A stretch of DNA of 64,000 bases, from contig CAZICM010000043.1 in the NCBI GenBank assembly GCA_964537685.1, positions 1 to 64,000 of the forward strand, given 5' to 3'. This DNA is from CAZICM01 sp964537685 (GTDB lineage Bacteria; Myxococcota_A; Polyangia; Polyangiales; Polyangiaceae). Every line of letters begins with the position of its first letter. Position 1 is the first letter of the stretch. This document shows, in pieces, positions 51,616 through 59,856 of this stretch. The notes under the pieces are model-generated. The model saw nothing but the letters and a program-made list of their open reading frames with translations, had not been told where the DNA came from and searched no databases. A program made the translations under genes and the position numbers.

Positions 51616-52083
51616 CTATTGGATTTTCGCAGCGTCTTCGGGCAGTTGAGTGGCCATGCCGATGGTCTCGGCGCCGGCCTGCTTCATGCTGTCGATGATG
51701 GCTACAACGCGACCGTAATTGGTCTTTTCCTCGGCGACCAAGAACACGACGCGATCTTCGAGATTGCGGGGGTTTAGGATTTCGCTCAGGCGCGGAATGA
51801 ATTTATCGGTGGTGACCGCTTCACCCCGCTTCCCGGCTTCGATCCTAAGGTTCCCCTGCTCATCAATGCGAACCACAAGCTGGTCTTTTGGAACGGCCTT
51901 GTTCGCAGGATCTTCGATCACCTCGGTCTGGGGCACGCGCACCGTGATGTCTTTCTCGAGCAGCGGCGTTACCACCATAAAAATGATGAGCAACACGAGC
52001 ACTACGTCAACCAATGGCGTGACGTTGATGTCGGAGTTCGCCGCTCCAGATTTCTGAATCGCTATTTTTTTAGCTCTTCCCAT
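51616..52083 (-). CDS. ExbD/TolR-family protein (second copy)
   Basis: A 155-residue protein with a single N-terminal transmembrane helix preceded by NVTPLVDVVLVLLIIFMVV, in which the Asp of LVD is the proton-path residue of ExbD/TolR. The periplasmic domain follows. With the upstream ExbD copy and the ExbB/MotA-type channel it forms the motor for TonB. It is the last gene of the tonB-exbB-exbD-exbD operon and ends 20 bp before the terminator. Two ExbD copies are common in Myxococcota operons and may form a hetero-dimer. Confidence 0.93.
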   Translation of the reverse strand: MGRAKKIAIQKSGAANSDINVTPLVDVVLVLLIIFMVVTPLLEKDITVRVPQTEVIEDPANKAVPKDQLVVRIDEQGNLRIEAGKRGEAVTTDKFIPRLSEILNPRNLEDRVVFLVAEEKTNYGRVVAIIDSMKQAGAETIGMATQLPEDAAKIQ

Positions 52084-52106
52084 GCTTCACGCTCGCGCTT
52101 TCGCGT

Positions 52107-52520
52107 CTACTTCTTAATCTCTTGCACGCCCAGGCCAATGCCTTTGGCGCCGCCCTTGCGAACGAGATCCATCGCTTTTCGCACATCACCGAAAGTGAGC
52201 GTTTCATCGCCCTTCAGAAGAATTGGACGCCCAGGCTGAGCCTCCAGCTCCTTGCGAATCGCTTCTTCGATCTTGTCTTCAGCGTACTCGTTGCTCTCGA
52301 TCCAGAGTTTCTTGTCGGTCGTCACCGACACGATCAGCGGATCGGTATCTTTCTTCTCTTCATCGGGTTTGTGAACCTGTGGCAGCTTCACATCTTTGCC
52401 CCGCTGAAGCATCGGCGTGACGACCATGAAGATGATGAGCAAGACGAGCACGACGTCCACCAAAGGCGTGACGTTGATCTCGTTTTTAGGCCCTTTTTTC
52501 GAGCCGGTTGTCATTCCCAT
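52107..52520 (-). CDS. ExbD/TolR-family protein (first copy)
   Basis: 137 residues with the same membrane motif (NVTPLVDVVLVLLIIFMVVTPML) and a periplasmic domain ending in a conserved GGAKGIGLG-type loop. Its sequence outside the membrane segment differs clearly from the second copy, so the duplication is old. It is encoded 23 bp upstream of the second copy and 120 bp after exbB, on the same strand. The role is energy transduction from the proton gradient to TonB. Confidence 0.93.
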   Translation of the reverse strand: MGMTTGSKKGPKNEINVTPLVDVVLVLLIIFMVVTPMLQRGKDVKLPQVHKPDEEKKDTDPLIVSVTTDKKLWIESNEYAEDKIEEAIRKELEAQPGRPILLKGDETLTFGDVRKAMDLVRKGGAKGIGLGVQEIKK

Positions 52521-52640
52521 CGCAACACCTGCTTTGCATGAGGGAAAAGCGCAGTGTCCCGGGAGCGCGCGGGTACGCCGGAATCAGCTTGTTCCAGCGA
52601 GTTGAACCGCATACACCGCGCGTTCCAATCGGTACCCTGC

Positions 52641-53336
52641 CTACGCCGACTCTTCCTGCTCTTCGTTCTCGCCTTCGCCGGTCAGCTTGCGCGCCACGAT
52701 GTCGAGAAACTCGTTGGAGGATTCAGACAAATCCACCGCGCGCGCGTCAACCCAGCCGCTGACGTAGTTGTAGGCCATAACGGCGGGAATCGCGACCAAG
52801 AGGCCGAATGCCGTCGTAACAAGCGCTTCAGCAATACCGGCGGATACCGTGCCAAGACCGCCTGAGCCCGATGCAGCCATGAGCTGGAATGCGTTGACGA
52901 TACCCATAACGGTTCCGAGCAATCCAACGAAGGGCGCCGTAGAGCCAACCGTCGCGAGCACACCGTGTCCCCGCTTCATCGATTGCACTTCACGGGCAGA
53001 TTGCCGCTCCAAGGCGCGGGCAACCGCTTCGAAGGTAAGCTCTTGGTTGAAGGCCATGTTGGTCTTGTAGGCGTTAAGCCCCGCGCTGATCACGCGGCCC
53101 AGGTGACCTACGTCTTTACCTGTGGCAGCCGTTGCGGCGGCTTCTAGATCCCCCGAGACGAGCACGCTGCCGACCTTCTCAGCAAACGACCTCGATTCGT
53201 TGGTACTGCGGCGGTAAACAAACAACCGCTCGCCTAGAACAAGAAGCGATGCGACGGACATGATGCCCATCACAATCACAATCAAACGAGCGAAGAGGCC
53301 CATGTGGCCCCAGAGTTCCGTGAGCGTAAATTGCAT
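52641..53336 (-). CDS. MotA/TolQ/ExbB-type proton channel
   Basis: 231 residues with three hydrophobic segments: about 10-35 (GLFARLIVIVMGIMSVASLLVL), and two in the C-terminal half (GSTAPFVGLLGTVMGIVNAFQ and VTTAFGLLVAIPAVMAYNYV), the family hallmark. ATG 53336 is preferred (GAGG upstream), since a longer frame to 53489 overlaps the end of tonB. It lies between tonB and the two exbD genes and works with them to energise TonB-dependent uptake across the outer membrane. Confidence 0.95.
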   Translation of the reverse strand: MQFTLTELWGHMGLFARLIVIVMGIMSVASLLVLGERLFVYRRSTNESRSFAEKVGSVLVSGDLEAAATAATGKDVGHLGRVISAGLNAYKTNMAFNQELTFEAVARALERQSAREVQSMKRGHGVLATVGSTAPFVGLLGTVMGIVNAFQLMAASGSGGLGTVSAGIAEALVTTAFGLLVAIPAVMAYNYVSGWVDARAVDLSESSNEFLDIVARKLTGEGENEEQEESA

Positions 53337-53388
53337 CGTTCGTCGCACCTCCCAGCGCGTTGTGTCCGGCTGGTAGACAGTAATGTGA

Positions 53389-54177
53389 TTATCGAGACGG
53401 CAGGACCAGTTTGATGTTGAACACGTAGTCAACGTTGACGGGTTGACCGTTAAACAGCACAGGCGTGTAGCGCCGGCTGTAAAGCGCATCGAGCACCGCT
53501 TGCTTCATGTGCGGCAGCTCTTTAATGACGCGGCAGTTGGTGATGGAGCCGGACGTTGTGATCGTGCAGCGCACGATCATCAGACCTTCCACACGCGCCG
53601 CGAGTGCGTCCTTGGTGTACACGGGATCGCGTCCGGACACCATACTCGGGCGGTTCATGCCGGCACCGAACGGAATGGTGACGTTCTGAGGCTGCACTGT
53701 GGGAACAGGCGTTGTGCTGCCCAACTGGCCGCCCACAACACCGCCCACAACTCCACCCTTGACACCGCCCTCAACTCCCCCTTCAACGCCGTCATCATCG
53801 TCCCCGCCTTGGTCTGTGGGCGTGGCTTGTGCCACGTCAACAGGTTTCTCCTCGGGTTTTTCAGTTGATTCGACAAGCGTGTCGGGCTTCTTAACCACCT
53901 CCGGCTCCTTCACCTCGACTTTTTCAACCTTTGGTGTTGACTTGCGCTTCGGAGGCGGGGGTGGTGGCGGTGGAGGCGGCGGAGCTTCTGCCGGAGGCGG
54001 AGCTTCCGCAGCCTGCACGAAGGTCACGTCGACGTTCTTCTTCTTCTCCTCGGGAGGACGACTGCTGATGTAGATCGCCACTCCGACGAGCGCGACATGC
54101 ACCGCAGCCGAAAAGAACGCGCCGGACCCAAAACGATTTTTTGCCGCGTTGCTTCGATTGAGAACCGCATCAAACAT
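53389..54177 (-). CDS. TonB-family energy transducer
   Basis: A TonB with an N-terminal membrane anchor (about 20-40), a long Pro-rich periplasmic spacer (PPPPPPPPPPPKRKS, then KVEKVEVKEPEVVKKP), Gly-rich GGV repeats and a C-terminal TonB domain (about 180-262) with the ending RRYTPVLFNGQPVNVDYVFNI. It transmits energy from ExbB/ExbD to the receptor. It is the first gene of this operon and divergent from the receptor gene, 371 bp away. The Gly-rich GGV repeats in the spacer are unusual. Confidence 0.95.
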   Translation of the reverse strand: MFDAVLNRSNAAKNRFGSGAFFSAAVHVALVGVAIYISSRPPEEKKKNVDVTFVQAAEAPPPAEAPPPPPPPPPPPKRKSTPKVEKVEVKEPEVVKKPDTLVESTEKPEEKPVDVAQATPTDQGGDDDDGVEGGVEGGVKGGVVGGVVGGQLGSTTPVPTVQPQNVTIPFGAGMNRPSMVSGRDPVYTKDALAARVEGLMIVRCTITTSGSITNCRVIKELPHMKQAVLDALYSRRYTPVLFNGQPVNVDYVFNIKLVLPSR

Positions 54178-54548
54178 AGCCAGGACTCAGATCCACCATT
54201 ACTAAAGCTCTGTCTCGATCGCGAGTCCTGAACGACAAGAGCCCTTGGAAATTTCACGGCGCCCGCCCAAACCACTGCTCTTCACTGAACTAAACTGAAC
54301 TAAACTGAACTAAAACTGAACTAAACCTGAATACATGTTCAGGTACAACGATAAATTCTTGCTCTGAGTGACAATCGGTCTGTTGTTTCGGTTGCTCCTA
54401 TTGTAAGCGTATGCGTTATGCGCAAAGCGACCCTGCTTTCACGCGTTCGGCAAAAAAATGATCGAGGCAAATAAATGATCGAATCGCTGCCGATTAGAGG
54501 GTATGTAGCGCGCCGTTTTCGAGGTCGCCAACATATGGAGCAAACTCC
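54178..54548. promoter_or_regulatory. Divergent tonB/receptor intergenic region
   Basis: 371 bp between tonB (minus) and the receptor gene (plus). It contains the 10-bp repeat described separately (54284-54331) and an A+T-rich part (54340-54490). No Fur box could be recognised with confidence. Promoters for both directions are expected here. Confidence 0.4.
54284..54331. repeat. 10-bp direct repeats upstream of the receptor gene
   Basis: ACTGAACTAA occurs three times without a gap (54284, 54294, 54304), then once with one extra base and once diverged (ACCTGAA). The 10-bp spacing is one helix turn, so the sites face the same side of the DNA, as in binding arrays; simple slippage would look the same. 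Confidence 0.8.
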
Positions 54549-57500
54549 GTGAATTTCCTCGACAAGAAGCGGGGGCTGTGGGCCGCCCCATTAACACTGG
54601 CTCTGGGTCTGTTGGTTGACGCGACTGCCTTTGCCCAAGGTAATAGCGTCATTGTTGGAACAGTGAGGGACGCGGCGTCGAAAGCGCCTGTTCCGGATGT
54701 CGTGGTGACGATCACCTCGCCCGCATTGCAGGGCGAACAGATCGTCGTCACCGACGGTTCGGGCCAATACCGCCTCCCCCAATTGCCGCCGGGCGATTAC
54801 ACAATCCGCCTGGAAAAGGAGACGTACAAACCGTCTGCACGCAGTGGTGTCTCGGTTCGCGTAGGTAGTACAATCCGTGTCAACATCGATCTTCTCCCCG
54901 AAGCCATCAAGGCCGAGGAAATCGTCGTCGTGGGTCGCCCGCCGACCGTCGACGTCGGTTCGACTCAGCTCGGTGCCGCCGTCGGGTCGGAGTTCGTTAA
55001 CCGTGTTGCGCTAATTCCCCCGGCGGGCCGCGGCGCAGCGACGCGCTCATTCGAGTCGGTCGCAGAAATCGCGCCCACTGTTCAAACCGACACCTACGGT
55101 ATGTCCGTCAGCGGCACAACGTCGCCGGAAAATCAATACATTGTTGATGGTCTTTCCGTAAACGACGCGGCCTTCGGCATTCTTTCATCGCCGCTTTCGG
55201 TTGAATTCGTAAAGGAAGTGAACGTTATCACCGGTGGCTATATGCCTGAGTACGGCCGCGCAACCGGTGGTGTTCTCGATGCGGTGACCAAGTCCGGTTC
55301 GAACGAATTCCACGGCTCGCTCTTCGCGGGCATTTCACCAGGCGTCCTCGAGGGCGAACGCGCCATTATTCAGCGCGAAGGTCAAACGATCTTGACCGAC
55401 CCCAAACTCGAGTCTCTGCGCGACTTCGGTCTCGAGTTCGGCGGACCTATCGTCAAGGATAAGCTCTGGTTCTTCGTGGGTTTCTCGCCGTCGTTTAGCC
55501 GTTTCAAGATGGAGCGTTATCTAAACAATCGCGCGTATGACCTTCAGCAGAGCGATGAGTGCCCCAACCCGGATTTCGATCCCAACGATCCGATGGAAAC
55601 GGATCCCGAGTTTGTTACCTGCAATATCCGGGTACCGCGCGTCAACCCCGACACCGGCTTCACCGTTGTCAACGAAATTCCTGGCACGCGTAAAACATTT
55701 TATGCGGATCAGCAGAACTTCCAGTACATCGGCAAGCTGACCTACCTGATCAACCAAGATCACAATGTCACGCTATCGGTCTCGGGCGTTCAGACCAGCG
55801 CGGGTGGCAATGGCTCGTATGCGACAACCCAAAACCTAAACGGTACCTACGAGGCGCTGGCCACCAAGCAGACCCAAAACTCGACCAATATGGTGCTCAA
55901 GTGGGCCTCGTCGTTCATGAACAAGAATCTCTTGTTCGATGCGACCTTGGGCTGGAGCCATGTGACCAAAGCGAACCTTCCTGTGGACGGCTCAAAGCTG
56001 GGAAGCAAGGATGGTCTCGCGGGATTGGCCTTGGTCCAATTGCGCAGGGCGACGGGCGCGGCAGGCTTCCGCAATATTACGGAATTCGAAAACTCACCTG
56101 AAATTTCAACGGCTTGTACGCCGGTCGATCAGTATGAGCGAGCCGATATTCAGGCGATCGATCCGGTCTCGCTGAATCCCTGTCCCGTCACAAGCTACAA
56201 CCTCGGCGGCCCGGGCTTTATCAATGAAGCTACCCTCGACCGTTATCAGGGCAAAGCGGTTGTAACGCGCTTGCTCTCGGCATTGGGCCACCATGTCATC
56301 AAGGCAGGCGTGGACATTGAGATCATGAACTACGACCACCTCAAGGCCTACACGGGAACGACCATTTTCCGTGAGAGCTTGAGCGGCCGTACCTTCCAGG
56401 ACTTCCGACGCTATGGTTTCCTTGAGGGTCCCGATAATCCGGTCATCCTCAATTCCTTTGAAGCTACATCGATGTCCACCACGGCCGGCGGCTTCCTGCA
56501 GGATAGCTGGTCGATCATGGACAAGGTCACGCTCAATGCCGGCGTCCGTTATGATGCGCAAATCATGACCGGTAACGATGGTAAAGTCGGTCTTTCTTTG
56601 CCCAATCAATGGTCGCCCCGCGTTGGCGTCATCTACGATTTCACGCAGCAAGGCCGTTCCAAGCTGTTTGTGAACTATGCCCGGTACTATGAGAACGTTC
56701 CGCTCAATATCGCGGATCGGTCCTTCCCGGGTGAGAAGCAGATCCGGACGACCCGGCGCGCGGCAGATTGCGATCCCAGGACCCTGGAAGGGCAGCAATC
56801 CTCGGGTTGCACGCTCCTCGATGATCAAGGCAATTTCGATTACACCAACCCCAATGCCTTCCTTGCGGGCGGCGCCTACGATCCCAACCAATACTGGCAG
56901 ATCACGGGCGGCGACAAGGTGGCGGTGGATACCGAAATCAAGCCTCAATCCTCGGACGAGCTTGTCGTCGGCGGTGAGTACGAAATCTTCCCCGATGGCC
57001 GCTTGGGTCTGCAGTACACCAAGCGCTACATGAACAACGTCATCGAGGACATGAGCCGCGACGATGGCGCAACCTACTTCCTCGGTAATCCCAATCAGGG
57101 TATCGCCCGCGATTTCCCCGCGGCGACGCGCGATTATGACCAGGTGACGCTGTACTTTACGAAGGCGTTCTCGAATCAGTGGCTTGCGCAAGCCAGCTAC
57201 ACCCTGTCGTATCTTCGTGGCAATTACCCCGGTCTGTTCCGGCCTGAGTCTGGTCAGCTCGATCCGAATATCAACTCGGATTTCGACCTGATTTCTCTCT
57301 TGCCCAACCGTTCCGGCCCCTTGCCCGGCGATAAAACGCACCAGATCAAGATCTACGGCGCCAAGGACTTCACTGTAGCCAAGTGGCTGAATATCAACGT
57401 AGGCGGAACCTTTAAGAGCACCTCCGGCGGTCCTGTCAGCGTTCTCGGCGGCCATATCTTCTATGGTCCGAACGAGGCGTTTATCTTGCCCCGCGGTTCT

Positions 57501-57896
57501 TACGATCGTTTGCCCTGGGTTCATACGTTCGATGCAAACCTTGGCTTTGCGTTCAGACTGTCCAAGGAAAGCGAACTCCAGCTTGGCGTGTCTATCTTCA
57601 ACCTGTTCAACTTCCAGGCTGCAACGGCGGTTGATCAGGCGCTGACGACAGACCCGGTGACGCCGATTCCTCCGGATCCCGCCACGGGCCGCATTGCGGA
57701 CGCGACGGATCTTCCGACGAAGAACGCGATGACCAACAAGTGGGAGTGTGTTCCGCCTGCGATGGGTGGAACGTGCAGGCTGACCGACGACGCGGGCAAT
57801 GTCTTCGACGCCGAGCAGATCAATCCCAACTTCAACAATCCCACGCAATACCAATCGCCGAGGCAATTCCGCTTCAATGCGAAAGTGACCTTCTAG
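54549..57896 (+). CDS. Oar-like TonB-dependent outer-membrane receptor
   Basis: 1115 residues. Start GTG 54549 with a signal peptide (MNFLDKKRGLWAAPLTLALG...AFA). A carboxypeptidase-regulatory-like domain (about 37-110, GTVRDAASKAPVPDVVV...LPPGDYTI) precedes the plug (ENQYIVDGLSVNDAAFGIL) and a long beta-barrel ending in FRFNAKVTF, the outer-membrane insertion signal. This is the layout of Oar proteins of Myxococcus and relatives, which take up large ligands or act in social behaviour. The ligand is unknown. The adjacent tonB-exbB-exbD-exbD operon and the lipoprotein that follows probably serve it. Confidence 0.95.
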   Translation: MNFLDKKRGLWAAPLTLALGLLVDATAFAQGNSVIVGTVRDAASKAPVPDVVVTITSPALQGEQIVVTDGSGQYRLPQLPPGDYTIRLEKETYKPSARSGVSVRVGSTIRVNIDLLPEAIKAEEIVVVGRPPTVDVGSTQLGAAVGSEFVNRVALIPPAGRGAATRSFESVAEIAPTVQTDTYGMSVSGTTSPENQYIVDGLSVNDAAFGILSSPLSVEFVKEVNVITGGYMPEYGRATGGVLDAVTKSGSNEFHGSLFAGISPGVLEGERAIIQREGQTILTDPKLESLRDFGLEFGGPIVKDKLWFFVGFSPSFSRFKMERYLNNRAYDLQQSDECPNPDFDPNDPMETDPEFVTCNIRVPRVNPDTGFTVVNEIPGTRKTFYADQQNFQYIGKLTYLINQDHNVTLSVSGVQTSAGGNGSYATTQNLNGTYEALATKQTQNSTNMVLKWASSFMNKNLLFDATLGWSHVTKANLPVDGSKLGSKDGLAGLALVQLRRATGAAGFRNITEFENSPEISTACTPVDQYERADIQAIDPVSLNPCPVTSYNLGGPGFINEATLDRYQGKAVVTRLLSALGHHVIKAGVDIEIMNYDHLKAYTGTTIFRESLSGRTFQDFRRYGFLEGPDNPVILNSFEATSMSTTAGGFLQDSWSIMDKVTLNAGVRYDAQIMTGNDGKVGLSLPNQWSPRVGVIYDFTQQGRSKLFVNYARYYENVPLNIADRSFPGEKQIRTTRRAADCDPRTLEGQQSSGCTLLDDQGNFDYTNPNAFLAGGAYDPNQYWQITGGDKVAVDTEIKPQSSDELVVGGEYEIFPDGRLGLQYTKRYMNNVIEDMSRDDGATYFLGNPNQGIARDFPAATRDYDQVTLYFTKAFSNQWLAQASYTLSYLRGNYPGLFRPESGQLDPNINSDFDLISLLPNRSGPLPGDKTHQIKIYGAKDFTVAKWLNINVGGTFKSTSGGPVSVLGGHIFYGPNEAFILPRGSYDRLPWVHTFDANLGFAFRLSKESELQLGVSIFNLFNFQAATAVDQALTTDPVTPIPPDPATGRIADATDLPTKNAMTNKWECVPPAMGGTCRLTDDAGNVFDAEQINPNFNNPTQYQSPRQFRFNAKVTF

Positions 57897-57923
57897 GCCG
57901 GGAATGCGAAAGGAACCACTCTC

Positions 57924-58769
57924 ATGAAGAAGCAAGTTCTTGGATTGTTGGCCTGCGCAGGGATGCTCTCGCTGTTTGGAGCATCTTGTGAGCAGCCCCA
58001 GATCGACTGCCGGGCCTCTCGCGGCTCGTTTGCGTCGCTCTTTTCGCTCAAGTCGGGTGGCATGGAGTGCTCTGGCCTGGGAACAGGCGTCATTGGTCTC
58101 CAAAGCTACTACAAGCCCGCCGGCACGGCGGACGATCCGAAGCCGGGTTACGAGCAGTCATTTTTGGCGGTTCGGGCCGAGGACATGGGCCATATCGAGG
58201 AGCTCTACGATGGAGTTGCCGCGGATTGCGCCGAATCAGATCCGGTGACGGCTCGTGAATTGTCAAGCACAGGCGATTTTGCAGGCGTTGAGCCTTCGGG
58301 TGATTACTGCACGGTGGCCAATGGTGGAACGAGTCACTTTGCCTCGGCCGCGATTCCCGCCGCAGGACCTCCGGATCCTATGGATCCCGAGAATCCGTGT
58401 CTAGCGGACGCCGATCTCTTGCCGGCCATCGATGTGAAATACACATGGTCGAACGTGGAGATCGAAGTGACTTCAGATGTGCAGGGAACGCGATTCCAAG
58501 CGGATCTGAAGTACGAAGCCGACGGATGCACGGCCGATTACAAGGTCTGCGGCGTTTGGCCGGTCGTTGGATGCGAGAAGCTCGTGCTCAATGAAGAGAC
58601 CGGCGAGGTCGAGGGCACGGGCGAACCGGAAGACAAGCTGTGCGATGACAAGGCCGATCCCGAAGTGCCGTATCAGCTTTCCTATGGTTCGGGCATTAAC
58701 TCGAACTTTGGCGCAAAGTGCGATCCGACAACCTTGCTTTGCGTCCTTCCCGCGTGCCCCTTCAAGTGA
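57924..58769 (+). CDS. Receptor-associated lipoprotein
   Basis: The signal ends in LFGASC (Cys22). The mature protein of about 260 residues is strand-rich with ten or so Cys, and shows no known domain; blocks include IDCRASRGSFASLFSLKSGGMECSG and YTWSNVEIEVTSDVQGTRFQADLKY. It starts 27 bp after the receptor gene, on the same strand, and a terminator follows it. By analogy with SusC/SusD-type pairs, it may bind the ligand outside the receptor, but it has no recognisable SusD fold. Confidence 0.85.
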   Translation: MKKQVLGLLACAGMLSLFGASCEQPQIDCRASRGSFASLFSLKSGGMECSGLGTGVIGLQSYYKPAGTADDPKPGYEQSFLAVRAEDMGHIEELYDGVAADCAESDPVTARELSSTGDFAGVEPSGDYCTVANGGTSHFASAAIPAAGPPDPMDPENPCLADADLLPAIDVKYTWSNVEIEVTSDVQGTRFQADLKYEADGCTADYKVCGVWPVVGCEKLVLNEETGEVEGTGEPEDKLCDDKADPEVPYQLSYGSGINSNFGAKCDPTTLLCVLPACPFK

Positions 58770-58813
58770 TGCTTGTTGGGCCTGTGTGAAGGCGTAAATC
58801 ATCGCTAAACCAC

Positions 58814-58865
58814 TCAAACACCCGCCCCTTTTGCTGCGAAGCGAGGGAGCGGGTGTTTGATTTTT
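58814..58865 (+). terminator. Rho-independent terminator after the receptor-lipoprotein pair
   Basis: TCAAACACCCGCCCCTT (from 58814) pairs with AGGGAGCGGGTGTTTGA (ending 58860), followed by TTTTT (58861-58865). The loop is about 13 nt. It lies about 45 bp after the lipoprotein stop and 44 bp before the convergent HEAT gene's end, and may act in both directions. Confidence 0.88.
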
Positions 58866-58908
58866 GTCGGTTTTTACAATGAGCAAGCGGGGCAATTAGG
58901 GGCAGAAA

Positions 58909-59856
58909 TTAGGGGCGTGAGGCGCGCTCAACGCGCAAGAGAAGCTTGTCCAGCGCCTCAGATGTGCGGGTATCGGCGTTTACCTTGGCATTAAGAATCC
59001 ATGCCTTGGTGCTTTCATGATCGACCATCATCAAGGCCGCTTGGAAGGGGGCCCGGGCTTCCTCTGAAACGCGCGCAAAACCGCTTACAAGCGCCTTTGC
59101 GGCGATGGCGCGTACCTGTTCACCACTGGACGAAGATCCAGCCTTGGATGCCGCTTTCCAGGCCCAACTGGAGCCGATTACGCCCAGCGCCTTGGCCGCC
59201 GCTTCCATAACCCCCGCATCCTTGGATGAGGCCAAAATCTCGGCCAATTTCAATGCGCTGGACTCGCGGCGACAATATCCAAGGCCCGAAATCGCTGCGA
59301 TTTGCAGGGCTCCCGCCTTGGCGGCGTGGGTCTCGAGCAATGTGGCCTCTTCCGCGCGGCACAGCCTCCCCAATCCAATCGCCGCGGCCAGCGCAATTCT
59401 AGGCTTTTTCGCGCTGGCTTCGAACACGGCCGTCAGCACGGGCGCACTGCGGGCATCGCGCAGTTCGCCCACCACTTCGAGCATTCCAATCGTCAGCGCG
59501 GTGGTTTCGCCTTCGGTTCGGGCGCTGTCCACAGGGGCCTCAAAAGCCAGCGCCGACAGCATGGGCAATAGGGCTTTTTCGCCTAAACGGCGCAGCTCCC
59601 GCCCTACCAGCGGAACAGGGTTCCGAAAGCGCTTATAGACCTCGGGCTTGTGCCCCCGAAGATGCGCAAGAGACTCAAATGCAGCGGGATTCGATGCTCT
59701 GTGGTCCGCGATCTGCGCCGCGAGCGCCGTGCGGGCCGAAACGGGTATCTGCGTTGCTGAAATGGCGAGTCCATCCGCCGCGAAAGCACTCGGCAAAGCG
59801 CCGCCGAGCAACGCACAAAACAACGCCACTGAAAGGGTTTTTCGAATCGATTTCAT
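58909..59856 (-). CDS. Secreted HEAT-repeat protein
   Basis: A signal peptide (MKSIRKTLSVALFCALLGGALPSAFA) is followed by helical repeats of the HEAT/PBS lyase type, e.g. DARSAPVLTAVFEASAKKPR, RIALAAAIGLGRLC and SSKDAGVMEAAAKALGVIG, about six in total. Such solenoids bind proteins. Start ATG 59856; it overlaps the stop of the upstream PAD gene by 4 bp (ATGA), so the two proteins are translated together and may form a complex outside the cytoplasm. No catalytic motif is seen. Confidence 0.85.
   Translation of the reverse strand: MKSIRKTLSVALFCALLGGALPSAFAADGLAISATQIPVSARTALAAQIADHRASNPAAFESLAHLRGHKPEVYKRFRNPVPLVGRELRRLGEKALLPMLSALAFEAPVDSARTEGETTALTIGMLEVVGELRDARSAPVLTAVFEASAKKPRIALAAAIGLGRLCRAEEATLLETHAAKAGALQIAAISGLGYCRRESSALKLAEILASSKDAGVMEAAAKALGVIGSSWAWKAASKAGSSSSGEQVRAIAAKALVSGFARVSEEARAPFQAALMMVDHESTKAWILNAKVNADTRTSEALDKLLLRVERASRP

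Noticed and set aside
56106..58103. Antisense open frame of 665 codons across the receptor gene
   Set aside because: It lies opposite the strongly supported TonB-dependent receptor; residues show only a shadow of its codon pattern, with no known domain and no ribosome-binding site.
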